Position numbers and translations under genes: made by a program
Assembly (NCBI RefSeq): GCF_002608075.1
Contig: NZ_LAHA01000006.1
Location: forward strand, 118,416 to 182,415
Length of the DNA stretch: 64,000 bases
Source of the DNA: Nostoc linckia z4
Lineage (GTDB): Bacteria; Cyanobacteriota; Cyanobacteriia; Cyanobacteriales; Nostocaceae
Reading direction: 5' to 3'
The notes under the pieces: model-generated
What the model was told of the DNA's origin: nothing
Databases searched by the model: none
What the model saw: only the letters and a program-made list of their open reading frames with translations
Shown here: positions 10,571 to 18,334 of the stretch, piece by piece
How positions within the stretch are numbered: the first letter of the stretch is position 1
Layout: every line of letters starts with the position of its first letter

Positions 10571-10864
10571 CTATTCACTATCAGAGGACGGCTCATTATT
10601 AAAGAACAGCAGACGCACAGCAAGAATGGCAAATCCTACAGCAGCGATCGCTTTCATCAAACGTGTAGGTAATAATTGAGCTACTGCTCCTCCTGCTAAT
10701 GCTCCCAAAAGACTTGTCAATATTAACGCTGCTGCCGTCCCAAAAAATACAGCCCGTGGAGATTGACAACGACCCGTAAGTGCGATCGCCGCTAGCTGAC
10801 TTTTGTCACCTAATTCCGATAAAAAAACAGTAATAAAACTCAGTCCAAGAAGATGCCAATCCAT
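10571..10864 (-). CDS. Half-size UPF0016 (GDT1/TMEM165) transporter, probable Mn2+ exporter subunit
   Basis: The protein is about 97 residues if it starts at the ATG at 10864 (MDWHLLGL). A longer reading from 10927 would add 21 residues encoded by G-rich repeat DNA, which I think is not translated. It has the family motif ELGDKSQ in the first membrane helix and three predicted helices, that is, one half of the usual six-helix UPF0016 protein. Full-length relatives export Mn2+ or exchange Ca2+/Mn2+ with protons. In cyanobacteria such halves occur as adjacent pairs that are thought to form a heteromer, and the other half is the next gene upstream (10938-11375). Membrane location and pairing are confident; ion specificity is inferred. 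Confidence 0.85.
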   Translation of the reverse strand: MDWHLLGLSFITVFLSELGDKSQLAAIALTGRCQSPRAVFFGTAAALILTSLLGALAGGAVAQLLPTRLMKAIAAVGFAILAVRLLFFNNEPSSDSE

Positions 10865-10937
10865 ATTGTTGAGGGGGGAGATGGGGCAGGGGAGACAAGG
10901 GGGACAAGTAGAAAAAGTCATCACCAATGACTAATGA

Positions 10938-11375
10938 CTAATGACCAATCAATACATCCCAAAATAGCATTAGAGAAATCAACAACAACATCACACCTGC
11001 TGATTTTTCTACGGTTTTGGGGCTGAGTCGGCTGGCTATCCAACTACCTAAAAGTACACCTAGTAAGCTGGTGGTGATGAGGGCAGCAGCAGATCCAATA
11101 AATACTAACCACGGTGAATGAGATTCTGCACTCATTAACAGAGTTGATAACTGAGTTTTATCTCCAATTTCTGCTAAAAAGATGGTTATGAAAGTTGTGC
11201 CAAAAATTGCTAGTGCTGATTCCTGCTTTCGAGGATTATCTGCAACTACAGACTTATCTGGTAAGCACTGAGGTGATGTTAAGTTGAAATCGTCACTATC
11301 TTTCAATTCTAGCTCAATCTCAGATGAAGATATGCCAGAAATCCCTATAGGTGCAGAATCTAGTTTCACAGGCAA
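10938..11375 (-). CDS. Half-size UPF0016 (GDT1/TMEM165) transporter, probable Mn2+ exporter partner subunit
   Basis: This 145-residue protein has an unusually long hydrophilic N-terminus (about 55 residues, acidic in the middle) and then three membrane helices. The first carries the signature AEIGDKTQLSTLL. The arrangement matches the second half of the two-subunit cyanobacterial UPF0016 transporter; the partner follows 73 bases downstream on the same strand, so they are probably co-transcribed. The two signature helices (EIGDKTQ here, ELGDKSQ in the partner) would together make the cation path. The N-terminal extension is not part of the family core and may vary between strains. Confidence 0.85.
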   Translation of the reverse strand: MPVKLDSAPIGISGISSSEIELELKDSDDFNLTSPQCLPDKSVVADNPRKQESALAIFGTTFITIFLAEIGDKTQLSTLLMSAESHSPWLVFIGSAAALITTSLLGVLLGSWIASRLSPKTVEKSAGVMLLLISLMLFWDVLIGH

Positions 11376-11469
11376 TAATTTTGTTGCTAGGTTGCTTTCA
11401 TATTTCTATCATATTCTCAGATTTTTGTAATAAATTGCAACTCCAGACAAAAAAGTTATTCCAAGAAAT

Positions 11470-11498
11470 GTAGAGACGTTGCAATTGCTAGTCTCTAG
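11470..11498. repeat. Degenerate copy of the TAGAGACG hairpin repeat
   Basis: GTAGAGACGTTGCA followed by ATTGCTAGTCTCTAG is an imperfect version of the perfect palindrome at 46291-46321. It lies between the transporter pair and the YkgJ-type gene. Confidence 0.6.
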
Positions 11499-11541
11499 AA
11501 AATATTTTGGGTGTAAGTCAAATCATCTTAAATCGCTACAA

Positions 11542-11892
11542 TTAAAGGCCAATAGCTCGATCGAACCGTAGTATTTCTAAACTGCGATCGCCGTATACTC
11601 CTTCTATTTGCTGACGACAGCAATCAATAGCAAAATCATTGAGTTCTTCTGCTTCAATACCATACATATCTTGAAACACTTCTGCCTCCACCCGGCAAAA
11701 GCGCGGACGATTTGGGTAAATACGGCACTCTCGCGTTGTATGGTCAAAATTAATGCACCATCCTCCTTCACCCACCATACTGAGGTAAAGTTCTAGTTCT
11801 GCGGGTGAGAGATACTCATCCAAATCTGGACGTTCTGCTGGATCTAGATGACAGCAGGCTCCACATTGCTTAACACATTGCCAAGTTGCCAT
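11542..11892 (-). CDS. YkgJ-family cysteine-cluster protein
   Basis: This is a 116-residue cytoplasmic protein with CVKQCGACCHLDP at the N-terminus, GWCINFDHTTRECRIYPNRPRFCR in the middle and CCRQQ near the end. This is the pattern of the YkgJ (formerly UPF0153) family, thought to chelate zinc or an iron-sulfur cluster. The family has no settled biochemical function, although members often occur near RNA- or flagella-modifying enzymes in other bacteria; that context is not seen here. It appears to be a single-gene unit. Confidence 0.85.
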   Translation of the reverse strand: MATWQCVKQCGACCHLDPAERPDLDEYLSPAELELYLSMVGEGGWCINFDHTTRECRIYPNRPRFCRVEAEVFQDMYGIEAEELNDFAIDCCRQQIEGVYGDRSLEILRFDRAIGL

Positions 11893-12023
11893 TTGGGATT
11901 GGGGACTGGTGACTGATGACTGGGAGTCGTTATTATAACAATATTGGAATTCTTGTAGAAGTCGGGGAAAGGGGAAAGGTTAAAGGGGAAAGGGATAGAT
12001 TTTTCCTTTACCCTTTACCCTAT

Positions 12024-12050
12024 CTGTTGCAAAAGTATCTTTTGCAACAG
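12024..12050. repeat. Perfect inverted repeat, 12-bp arms
   Basis: CTGTTGCAAAAG (12024-12035), TAT, then CTTTTGCAACAG (12039-12050). The arms are perfect. There is no T-run beyond the stem, so it looks more like a small palindromic repeat than a terminator. Confidence 0.85.
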
Positions 12051-12086
12051 GTCTATTGCTAAAAATAATATTTTGAATGTCATATC

Positions 12087-12163
12087 ATGTCCGCCTAATC
12101 ACTTATCGAAAAAATTCTCCGCGTAAGAGCGTCAGTCTTAATGATAAGTCTTCAACCGGACAT
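12087..12163. repeat. MITE-like element type 2, copy 1
   Basis: This 77-bp unit starts ATGTCCG and ends CGGACAT. The subterminal sequences TAATCACTTATCG and TGATAAGTCTTCAACC are partly complementary. The reverse complement matches 42434 to about 42508 over most of its length, so the element is dispersed and both orientations occur. Confidence 0.75.
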
Positions 12164-12322
12164 AATGTTATTCTCCAGTCCCCAATCCATCACATTTTAT
12201 GTCTTTTCTTATAATTTTGTTAAGTAAATTAAATTCCGTAGCCCGTGGCCAGATATGATCGATGGCGGGTTTCCTAACTAAGTTATTGATTTTTATAAAC
12301 AGTTAGCAGGAGAAGAGAAAAA

Positions 12323-12466
12323 ATGTTTGACGCTGTGTCTGATTTATTTAACGCTTTTACCAGCATCAATTGGGAAGTTATTTTCCAATTACTGTCCGTA
12401 GCGCTAATCGTGATTGCTGGGCCGGCGGTAATATTTGTATTGGCATTTCGCAACGGTAACCTTTAA
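12323..12466 (+). CDS. psb30: Photosystem II protein Psb30 (Ycf12)
   Basis: This 47-residue membrane protein is below most ORF length cut-offs. It reads [20 protein letters not shown] and then [20 protein letters not shown], ending AFRNGNL. A single transmembrane helix with the conserved GPAVIFVLA and a short C-terminal tail is diagnostic of Psb30/Ycf12, a peripheral subunit of the photosystem II core on the cytochrome b559 side that stabilises the complex. AGGAG at 12308-12312 lies upstream of the ATG with suitable spacing. It is the only photosystem II subunit gene in the window and appears monocistronic; recJ lies convergent on the other strand. Confidence 0.92.
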   Translation: MFDAVSDLFNAFTSINWEVIFQLLSVALIVIAGPAVIFVLAFRNGNL

Positions 12467-12550
12467 GAACGCTGTTAGCAAAAGCGCGGCGTTTAGCCCG
12501 TGCTGAGTGCTGAGTGCTGGGTGGAAATAAATTCGGGTAAAACTCAGAAT

Positions 12551-14680
12551 TCATGACTCAGCACTAGATATTGACAATGCTTGCAAAGCGGCCTGGATAA
12601 TATTGTCATATTGTGGTTGGGAAATATCAATTTCCTTGGCATCTTGACGATTAGTACCAAGCAAAGCATTTGGCTGTCCTAGTTGCATAGCCAAGATTTT
12701 GCCTTCAGGATTTTTAATTCTCAATTCTGCTGCCAAACCATTTTTATAGAAACCACAACTATACTGCCGTTGGTTGTATTCAAAAGTGGTGGTTGAAGAG
12801 GTAGGGGGGGAAACAAGAAATTCCTGAAGCTGAATTGGTAATCTCGCACCTACTAACTCTACCTCGATGGTGGTGTTACCGTTGAAGTGATTATTTCGCA
12901 GTTTATAAGCCACATCCAAACGTGATGGTAGGCGGAAGTAATCGCGCCAACGCCAAGCGATCGCCTTAATTCTATACTGTTGACCATCAATAGTTTGGGC
13001 AATTGTCAGTTTAATGTGACCCTTACCAACTATTTGCTGTTCAATCACTTGGACATTAGGTGTCCAAAAAACAGGATCGGGATTGTCAATACCGCAAGGA
13101 TGCAAAGCGTCAAGCTGTTGATAAAGCTGGTGGTTGATTTGACTGAGGTTGATTTCAGCATCAATTTTCAACAAAGGCTTGAGATGTTGGAGTTCGAGAC
13201 ATCCATTGGCAAACTCAATTAAACGCGATCGCAATGTCTGTAAATTTTCTGCTGGTAGAGAAAATCCACCGGCTGCTTTGTGTCCGCCAAATTTGCCTAG
13301 TAAATCGTGAGAATATTCCAAAGCTGCAAACACATCAAACTCTGGAATTCCTCGTGCTGAACCGCGTATGTGTTGCTCATCTTCATAAGTACCAATGAAC
13401 ACAGGAACACCGTAACGTTCTACCAACCGGGAGGCCACGATACCGATAACGCCGTGATGCCAGTTAGGTTGCACAATAACTAATACGCGGTGTTGCTGTA
13501 AAGACGTTACATATAACGTTTCTACAACAGCGATGGCTTCTTGCTCAATTTGCTCGCACATCTGCTGGCGACTGATATTTATTTGTTCGCACTGCATTGC
13601 TCTTTCCAGCGCCACCCCCATATCATCTGTGGTTAGCAGTTCAATAACAGTCTGGGGGTTACCAATGCGACCAATGGCATTAATTCGGGGCCCCAACCGA
13701 AATCCGATATCTTCAGGCTTCAGCGATTTGGGAGAAGATGCGGGGACGGGGAGACGCGGCGACGCGGAGAATTCTTTCCCCGTGTCCCCGTGTCCCCGTG
13801 TCTCCGTGTCTTCTCCCCTCGCCTGCACTCCAGCTACTTGAATTAACGCCTGGACTCCAGCTAAGTTGGATTTGGGTAAATGCTGTAAACCTCTTTTCAC
13901 CCAACGGCGATTAACGCCAGTTAAGGGAGCTAAATCTGCGATGGTGCCCAATGTAAATAGTGCTAACATTGGTCTAATTAAGCCTTTAGTCTCTCCTAGC
14001 TGTTGTGCTAAAGACACTGCCAAGACATAGGCAACACCAACACCAGCAATACCCCTGTAAGGTGAAGATTCAGCGATGAGTTTGGGGTTAAGAATCGCAT
14101 TGGCTGGTGGTAATTTTTGGGGAATGTCGTGGTGGTCGGTAATAATAATTGCAAGACCTAGTTCTCTAGCTCTAGCTACCGGTTCAAATGCAGAGATCCC
14201 ATTATCTACAGTGAGAATTAGTCCCACTCCTTCAGTATGAAATTCTTCAACTATGCGTTTATTAATACCGTAACCTTCGTGCATCCGACTGGGAATAGCA
14301 TAATCTACTTGCGCGCCTAAAGTCCGTAGGCTACGCAAAAGTAAAGCAGTGCTAGTCATACCATCAGCATCGTAGTCACCACAAATAGCGATTTTGGTTT
14401 GAGAAGCAATGGCATTTTCCAATAACTCTACACTAATGGCCAAATCTGGAAATTCTTCTAAAGGCGGAGGTAAAACTAAAGATTCTGGTTCTAAAAATTC
14501 TTGTGCTGCTTTTGGCGTATCAATGCCACGATTAATTAACAGCTGGCTGATAATGGGTGAAAGATTTGTCTCAAGGGCTAGCTTTTGAGCTAACTGAGTT
14601 TTTTGTGGATAAATCTGCCAACGCTGATTGGGTAAGGGTGTAGTTTGTTTTAAGGATTCCGTAAAAGGTCGGTCTGGCAC
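12551..14680 (-). CDS. recJ: Single-stranded-DNA-specific exonuclease RecJ
   Basis: This 709-residue exonuclease of the DHH superfamily degrades single-stranded DNA 5' to 3' in recombination and mismatch repair. Motifs in order are GDYDADGMTSTALL, LTVDNGISA, ITDHHDIPQKLPPANAILNPK, GIAGVGVAYVLA, LGPRINAIGRIGNP and, in the DHHA1 part, GGHKAAGGFSLP, so the metal-binding set is intact. Residues about 285-317 (ARGEDTETRG through ASSPKS) are not part of the family. They are encoded by a dispersed GC-rich repeat (about 13727-13826) inserted in frame just before the LKPEDIGFRLG motif, and the core of that repeat also occurs in putA. The insertion probably makes a surface loop, since flanking motifs are untouched. 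Confidence 0.93.
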   Translation of the reverse strand: MPDRPFTESLKQTTPLPNQRWQIYPQKTQLAQKLALETNLSPIISQLLINRGIDTPKAAQEFLEPESLVLPPPLEEFPDLAISVELLENAIASQTKIAICGDYDADGMTSTALLLRSLRTLGAQVDYAIPSRMHEGYGINKRIVEEFHTEGVGLILTVDNGISAFEPVARARELGLAIIITDHHDIPQKLPPANAILNPKLIAESSPYRGIAGVGVAYVLAVSLAQQLGETKGLIRPMLALFTLGTIADLAPLTGVNRRWVKRGLQHLPKSNLAGVQALIQVAGVQARGEDTETRGHGDTGKEFSASPRLPVPASSPKSLKPEDIGFRLGPRINAIGRIGNPQTVIELLTTDDMGVALERAMQCEQINISRQQMCEQIEQEAIAVVETLYVTSLQQHRVLVIVQPNWHHGVIGIVASRLVERYGVPVFIGTYEDEQHIRGSARGIPEFDVFAALEYSHDLLGKFGGHKAAGGFSLPAENLQTLRSRLIEFANGCLELQHLKPLLKIDAEINLSQINHQLYQQLDALHPCGIDNPDPVFWTPNVQVIEQQIVGKGHIKLTIAQTIDGQQYRIKAIAWRWRDYFRLPSRLDVAYKLRNNHFNGNTTIEVELVGARLPIQLQEFLVSPPTSSTTTFEYNQRQYSCGFYKNGLAAELRIKNPEGKILAMQLGQPNALLGTNRQDAKEIDISQPQYDNIIQAALQALSISSAES
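13727..13826. repeat. Dispersed GC-rich repeat inside recJ
   Basis: It contains GACGCGGAGAATTCTTTCCC at 13761-13780 and then tandem CCCCGTGT units to about 13805. The same core, with small changes, is at 1591-1620 in putA. Its 16-base piece ACGCGGAGAATTCTTT also occurs in the element at 42434-42508. It keeps the reading frame of recJ. Confidence 0.75.
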
Positions 14681-15319
14681 AGTTCAAGATTAGAAGTTTC
14701 CTTTTAGATAATAGCGATGCCTGCGGCGGGCTACGCGCTTGAATCACTTTTACCATAAAGACGGCGAGAAAGCCCATTCCTTCTAGTAGTTCGCTTTCGT
14801 GACTTGGCTCTTTAAAGGGGAAAGGGGAAAGGGGAAAGGGGAAAGGGGAAAGGGGAAAGGGGAAAGGGGAAAGGTTTTAAATCCCTTACCCTTTCCTCAG
14901 CCCTCACAAGCGCATTTTTGGGTTGGCAGACCACTAGGGACGGGATGAATTGCCGATCGCCGTCTGAGTCATTAGTCATTGGTCAATAGTTATTAGTATT
15001 ATTAAACACAAAATTATTAAGTATAAACCTTAGTAAATAATGACTCGAAATCCTCAGCGCGTAAAGCCGGGGGATGAGTTAACAAAACCCCTGGTTCTCT
15101 GCAATGCCTCAAAGATTATATATTTATTGCAATTAATTTTTTCTAGCGTAGTTATTTATCATACGTAGTTTTCAACTATAACACACGTATTACAAAATAA
15201 CATCTCCCTGAAGCTTAATTGTTAAAAATTAATTTATATTTTAAATTTATTAAAACATTATTAAAAATAATTTACCAGCGACAAATTTAAGCTTTAAAAA
15301 TTAATGAGGAATCAGAGCA
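14681..15319. other. 639-bp intergenic region upstream of recJ
   Basis: It contains a GCCTGCGGCGGGCTACGC repeat fragment (about 14719-14736), the MITE-like element at 14783-14937, and a very AT-rich stretch (15120-15310) that leads into the bilin lyase-like gene and probably holds its promoter. No gene is seen. Confidence 0.55.
14783..14937. repeat. CTAG-bounded MITE-like element, copy A, with AAAGGGG expansion
   Basis: The element runs from CTAGTAGTTCGC to GTTGGCAGACCACTAG (155 bp). TTTAAAG follows CTTGGCTC near the left end. The interior holds eight tandem AAAGGGG units (14814-14869) facing a CCCTTACCCTTTCC segment, so it can fold into a long hairpin. Copies B (46853-46972) and C (58609-58741) share both ends but in the opposite orientation. 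Confidence 0.8.
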
Positions 15320-15850
15320 ATGACTAATGTTGTATCTCAACTAGAAGCATCACTAATTAAAACATTTCTCCAAGAATCAGAGGGAAATTGGTCTTCTGAA
15401 CGACGATATTATGCTTTGCCAAATGGTAAAGTTAAGGAAATCAAAAAAACAGTTGCTATGCGGTTTCTAGACCAAGGAAGCCCAGAATTAACTGAACTCG
15501 CGCAACTGCACGAATTGAATGAAGATGCTGTCATGACCTGTGGTTCTTACGTTGAATGGAACAATGTAGATATAACAACAGGTGAAGAAGGTTCTAAGCG
15601 TTGGACAGTACTTGGTTCTTTGGGGACAACTATGTATTTTGGTCGCAATTTTCCTGTACCCAAACTAGTAGTAGCTGAATATTATTTTCGAGATCCAAAA
15701 ACTATATATTTGTGGACAGAAGAAAATGGCGCTCTTTTCGAGGAAGAGTTAAGATTCGTGGGTAAAAATTATCGTACTCGACAAACTGTTATTTCTCGTG
15801 GTGGCGTGCAACAGATGATTGCTCAATATATGGAAAAGCTGATTGCATAA
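15320..15850 (+). CDS. CpcS/CpeS-like phycobiliprotein lyase
   Basis: This 176-residue protein resembles the CpcS/CpeS lyases that attach bilins to phycobiliprotein cysteines. It has an early EGNWSSERRYYALPNGKVKE segment and a later YYFRDPKTIYLWTEENGALFEEELRFVGKNYRTRQTVISRGG, which corresponds to the family motif around the conserved arginines of the lipocalin-like barrel. Length is normal for the family. GAGGA precedes the ATG. It stands alone rather than beside cpc or cpe genes, which is common for CpcS-type lyases. Which phycobiliprotein it serves, and whether it is an active lyase or a divergent paralogue, cannot be told from sequence. Confidence 0.7.
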   Translation: MTNVVSQLEASLIKTFLQESEGNWSSERRYYALPNGKVKEIKKTVAMRFLDQGSPELTELAQLHELNEDAVMTCGSYVEWNNVDITTGEEGSKRWTVLGSLGTTMYFGRNFPVPKLVVAEYYFRDPKTIYLWTEENGALFEEELRFVGKNYRTRQTVISRGGVQQMIAQYMEKLIA

Positions 15851-15878
15851 GTTATCAGCATGTCAAAACTTCTAATTC

Positions 15879-16304
15879 CTAAAGCAGATTGATTCTACCA
15901 TCATCCATAATATACAAGGAGCGATCGCCTGGAGAGCGCCAAGTCGGACGAAGTTCGAGCCGCAATGTACCAAAGTCGGGTTTTGAGACAATTGCTTGTA
16001 GTGATAAACCCGTTTCGCTCCAAAATATCAAAGATGTGTTTGGTTCTGTACCTTCTATTTGTTCCAAATTTAATTTTTGTCCTGGACTCAAGGATATTGC
16101 ATCAGTCCCGGAAGGTTTTTGGATTTTAACCAAATTAGGTGTGCTATTTACAACCTCAATTCTGATGTGTTGTCCAGGAGTAAACTGAATTGGACGCGAA
16201 CCACATTTAGAAGCACATGTTCCGGCCAAGCTAGGACGCGGGTTATTAATGGATGCTGTGAAAACGGTAACTACAATTAAGGCTAAGGACAAAGGCTTAA
16301 ACAT
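15879..16304 (-). CDS. Secreted hypothetical protein
   Basis: This is a 141-residue protein with a clear Sec signal peptide (MFKPLSLALIVVTVFTASIN, cleavage probably after PSLAG) and a mature part predicted to be all beta. Two cysteines (CASKCGS) lie at the start of the mature protein. I do not recognise the family. It sits between the convergent bilin lyase-like gene and the end of the pst operon. A perfect 14-bp inverted repeat stands 14 bases upstream of its start codon and could control it. Confidence 0.65.
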   Translation of the reverse strand: MFKPLSLALIVVTVFTASINNPRPSLAGTCASKCGSRPIQFTPGQHIRIEVVNSTPNLVKIQKPSGTDAISLSPGQKLNLEQIEGTEPNTSLIFWSETGLSLQAIVSKPDFGTLRLELRPTWRSPGDRSLYIMDDGRINLL

Positions 16305-16317
16305 AATACACAGTATA

Positions 16318-16352
16318 AGTACTTAACTAAAATTTTACTTTAGTTAAGTACT
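16318..16352. promoter_or_regulatory. Perfect 14-bp inverted repeat between pstB and the secreted-protein gene
   Basis: AGTACTTAACTAAA (16318-16331), a 7-base loop and TTTAGTTAAGTACT (16339-16352). It is either a terminator-like hairpin for the pst operon, which ends at 16452, or an operator for the gene starting at 16304. There is no T-run, which favours a regulatory or repeat nature. Confidence 0.6.
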
Positions 16353-16451
16353 ATTAAGCCTCAGCATATTTTCCAGAATTATTAAACTAGGGGAATAGAA
16401 AGATGGTGTAAGTGAGGATAGGAAAACTTTTCCATCTTTGCTTTTGAGCAT

Positions 16452-17279
16452 TTAACCGAAACGTCCACTGATATAGTCCTCAGCTTCTTTAGTTTGAGGA
16501 GAATTGAACATTTGCAGTGTGGGACTGAACTCCACTAATTTACCGCGACGTTTGCCATACTCGTCAATTTCGGTATTGAAGAAAGCGGTGAAATCTGCGA
16601 CTCTCGAAGCCTGCTGCATATTGTGAGTCACCATGACAATGGTGTATTGTTGCTTTAGTTCTAAGCACAATTCTTCTACTTGACGGCTAGAAATTGGGTC
16701 GAGAGCAGAACATGGTTCATCCATTAATAATACATCTGGCTTCATAGCGATCGCTCTAGCAATACAAAGCCGTTGCTGTTGTCCGCCAGATAATGCAGTA
16801 CCTTTTTCTTTGAGTTTGTCTTTGACTTCATCCCAAATGGCGGCGCGTCTGAGGGAATCTTCTACTAATTCGTCAAGATTACCTTTATAACCGTTAGAAC
16901 GGGGAGCAAAGGCAATATTTTCGTATATTGTTTTCGGAAAAGGATTTGGTCTTTGAAAAACCATTCCTACTTGGCGGCGTAATTTTACAGAATTGATATT
17001 GGGGTCATAAATATTGCGATCGCGATAATTCAATCTACCTTCTACCCTTGCTCCTGGGATTAAATCATTCATCCGATTAAAGCAACGCAGTAAAGTACTT
17101 TTACCACATCCTGAAGGCCCAATAAAAGCAATAATTTGTTTTTCTGGAATTTTTAAATAAACATCTAAAAGTGCCAGAAATCCACCATAATATACTTTTA
17201 CTCCTTCAGCATTAAATACAGTATTTGCTTGTTCTAATGTAGCGCCATCTCGTTGATTTTTGCTATTACTGTAGGTCAT
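16452..17279 (-). CDS. pstB: Phosphate ABC transporter ATP-binding protein PstB
   Basis: This 275-residue ATPase powers high-affinity phosphate import through PstC-PstA. It has the Walker [10 protein letters not shown], the Q-loop [11 protein letters not shown] typical of PstB, the signature [14 protein letters not shown], Walker [14 protein letters not shown] and the switch histidine in VMVTHNM. It ends with EDYISGRFG, the usual PstB C-terminus. It is the last gene of the minus-strand order sulfate-binding protein, pstS, pstC, pstA, pstB, with a 150-bp gap after pstA. Confidence 0.96.
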   Translation of the reverse strand: MTYSNSKNQRDGATLEQANTVFNAEGVKVYYGGFLALLDVYLKIPEKQIIAFIGPSGCGKSTLLRCFNRMNDLIPGARVEGRLNYRDRNIYDPNINSVKLRRQVGMVFQRPNPFPKTIYENIAFAPRSNGYKGNLDELVEDSLRRAAIWDEVKDKLKEKGTALSGGQQQRLCIARAIAMKPDVLLMDEPCSALDPISSRQVEELCLELKQQYTIVMVTHNMQQASRVADFTAFFNTEIDEYGKRRGKLVEFSPTLQMFNSPQTKEAEDYISGRFG

Positions 17280-17429
17280 TTGTTGTCTCTCCCAAATATA
17301 AAGAAAAAATCATCCAACTAGCTATTAATTTATGCTTGTACACATGCTATATTCTGCTTCAAATTATCTACATCAGGTATCCAAGCCTTATTAATTCTGA
17401 ATTCTGAATTCTGAGTTCTTACCAATTAC

Positions 17430-18329
17430 TTAACGTGTTGAGAAGCGTTGCCGGATATAAATTGCCACACCATTTAAGGCTAAAATTAACAACAACAACG
17501 CAATAATTGTTGCGGCTGCTGCATCAGCAAAACCTGGTTCTGGACGAGTGATATAACTGTAAATTTGAATGGGTAATGCCATAAACCTTTGGAATAAACC
17601 AGGATCGAAGGTGAGAAAACCCACAGCACCTACAACAATTAGAGATGCTGCATCACCAATAGCACGGGATACAGAGATAATTACTCCAGTCAAAATACCA
17701 GGAATTGCATAGGGTATGACATGACTGCTAATAGTTCGCCATTTAGTTACACCTAATCCATAAGAAGCGTTTCGTAGGGAATCTGGCACAGCGCGAATTG
17801 CTTCTCTCGCCGTCACAATAATTACTGGTAGAGACAATAAAGATAAAGTCAATGCACCAGAAATCAAAGCGGGGCCAAACCCAAGCAAATAATTAAAAAC
17901 TCCTAAACCAAGCAATCCGTAAACAATAGAAGGTACACCTGCTAGATTACTGATGTTAATTTCAATAATTGCTGTCCACCAAACTTTTGGTGCGTATTCT
18001 TCCAGATATAAAGCTGCTCCCACACCAATGGGTACAGTTACTAAAATCACAATAATTCCGAGAAGAATACTGCTGACAATAGCAGGACGAATGCCACCTT
18101 GGTCAGGGAAACGAGAAGGTGTTTCTATCAGAAAACCAGGTGATAAAAATCTCCCTAATCCATCTTTGAGAATATCAAAAAGTAGCAAAGCTAGGATAAA
18201 TAAACCAATGAGTAATCCTAATAAAAAAAGGACTTCAAATACTTTTCCTAGCGTTTCTCTCTTTTCAATATTATCAGTAAATTCTGTTGTTGCATCCCAT
18301 GAATCATTTTGTTTAAAACTTGTAGCCAT
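17430..18329 (-). CDS. pstA: Phosphate ABC transporter permease PstA
   Basis: This 299-residue inner-membrane permease has six predicted helices. The cytoplasmic coupling loop reads SYGLGVTKWRTISSHVIPYAIPGILTG, and the family motif GVPSIVYGLLGLGVF is present. It starts 5 bases after the pstC stop codon, so the two permease genes are surely co-transcribed. Together with PstC it forms the phosphate channel driven by PstB. Confidence 0.95.
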   Translation of the reverse strand: MATSFKQNDSWDATTEFTDNIEKRETLGKVFEVLFLLGLLIGLFILALLLFDILKDGLGRFLSPGFLIETPSRFPDQGGIRPAIVSSILLGIIVILVTVPIGVGAALYLEEYAPKVWWTAIIEINISNLAGVPSIVYGLLGLGVFNYLLGFGPALISGALTLSLLSLPVIIVTAREAIRAVPDSLRNASYGLGVTKWRTISSHVIPYAIPGILTGVIISVSRAIGDAASLIVVGAVGFLTFDPGLFQRFMALPIQIYSYITRPEPGFADAAAATIIALLLLILALNGVAIYIRQRFSTR

Positions 18330-18334
18330 GCCTA

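Larger units (their letters stand above)
11893..12322. other. 430-bp repeat-rich intergenic region
   Basis: It contains, in order: G-rich GGGGAAAGG repeats facing CCTTTACCC repeats (about 11963-12020), able to pair with each other; a perfect 27-bp dyad at 12024-12050; a 77-bp MITE-like element at 12087-12163; and the psb30 promoter region. No gene is visible other than psb30 at its end. Confidence 0.6.
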
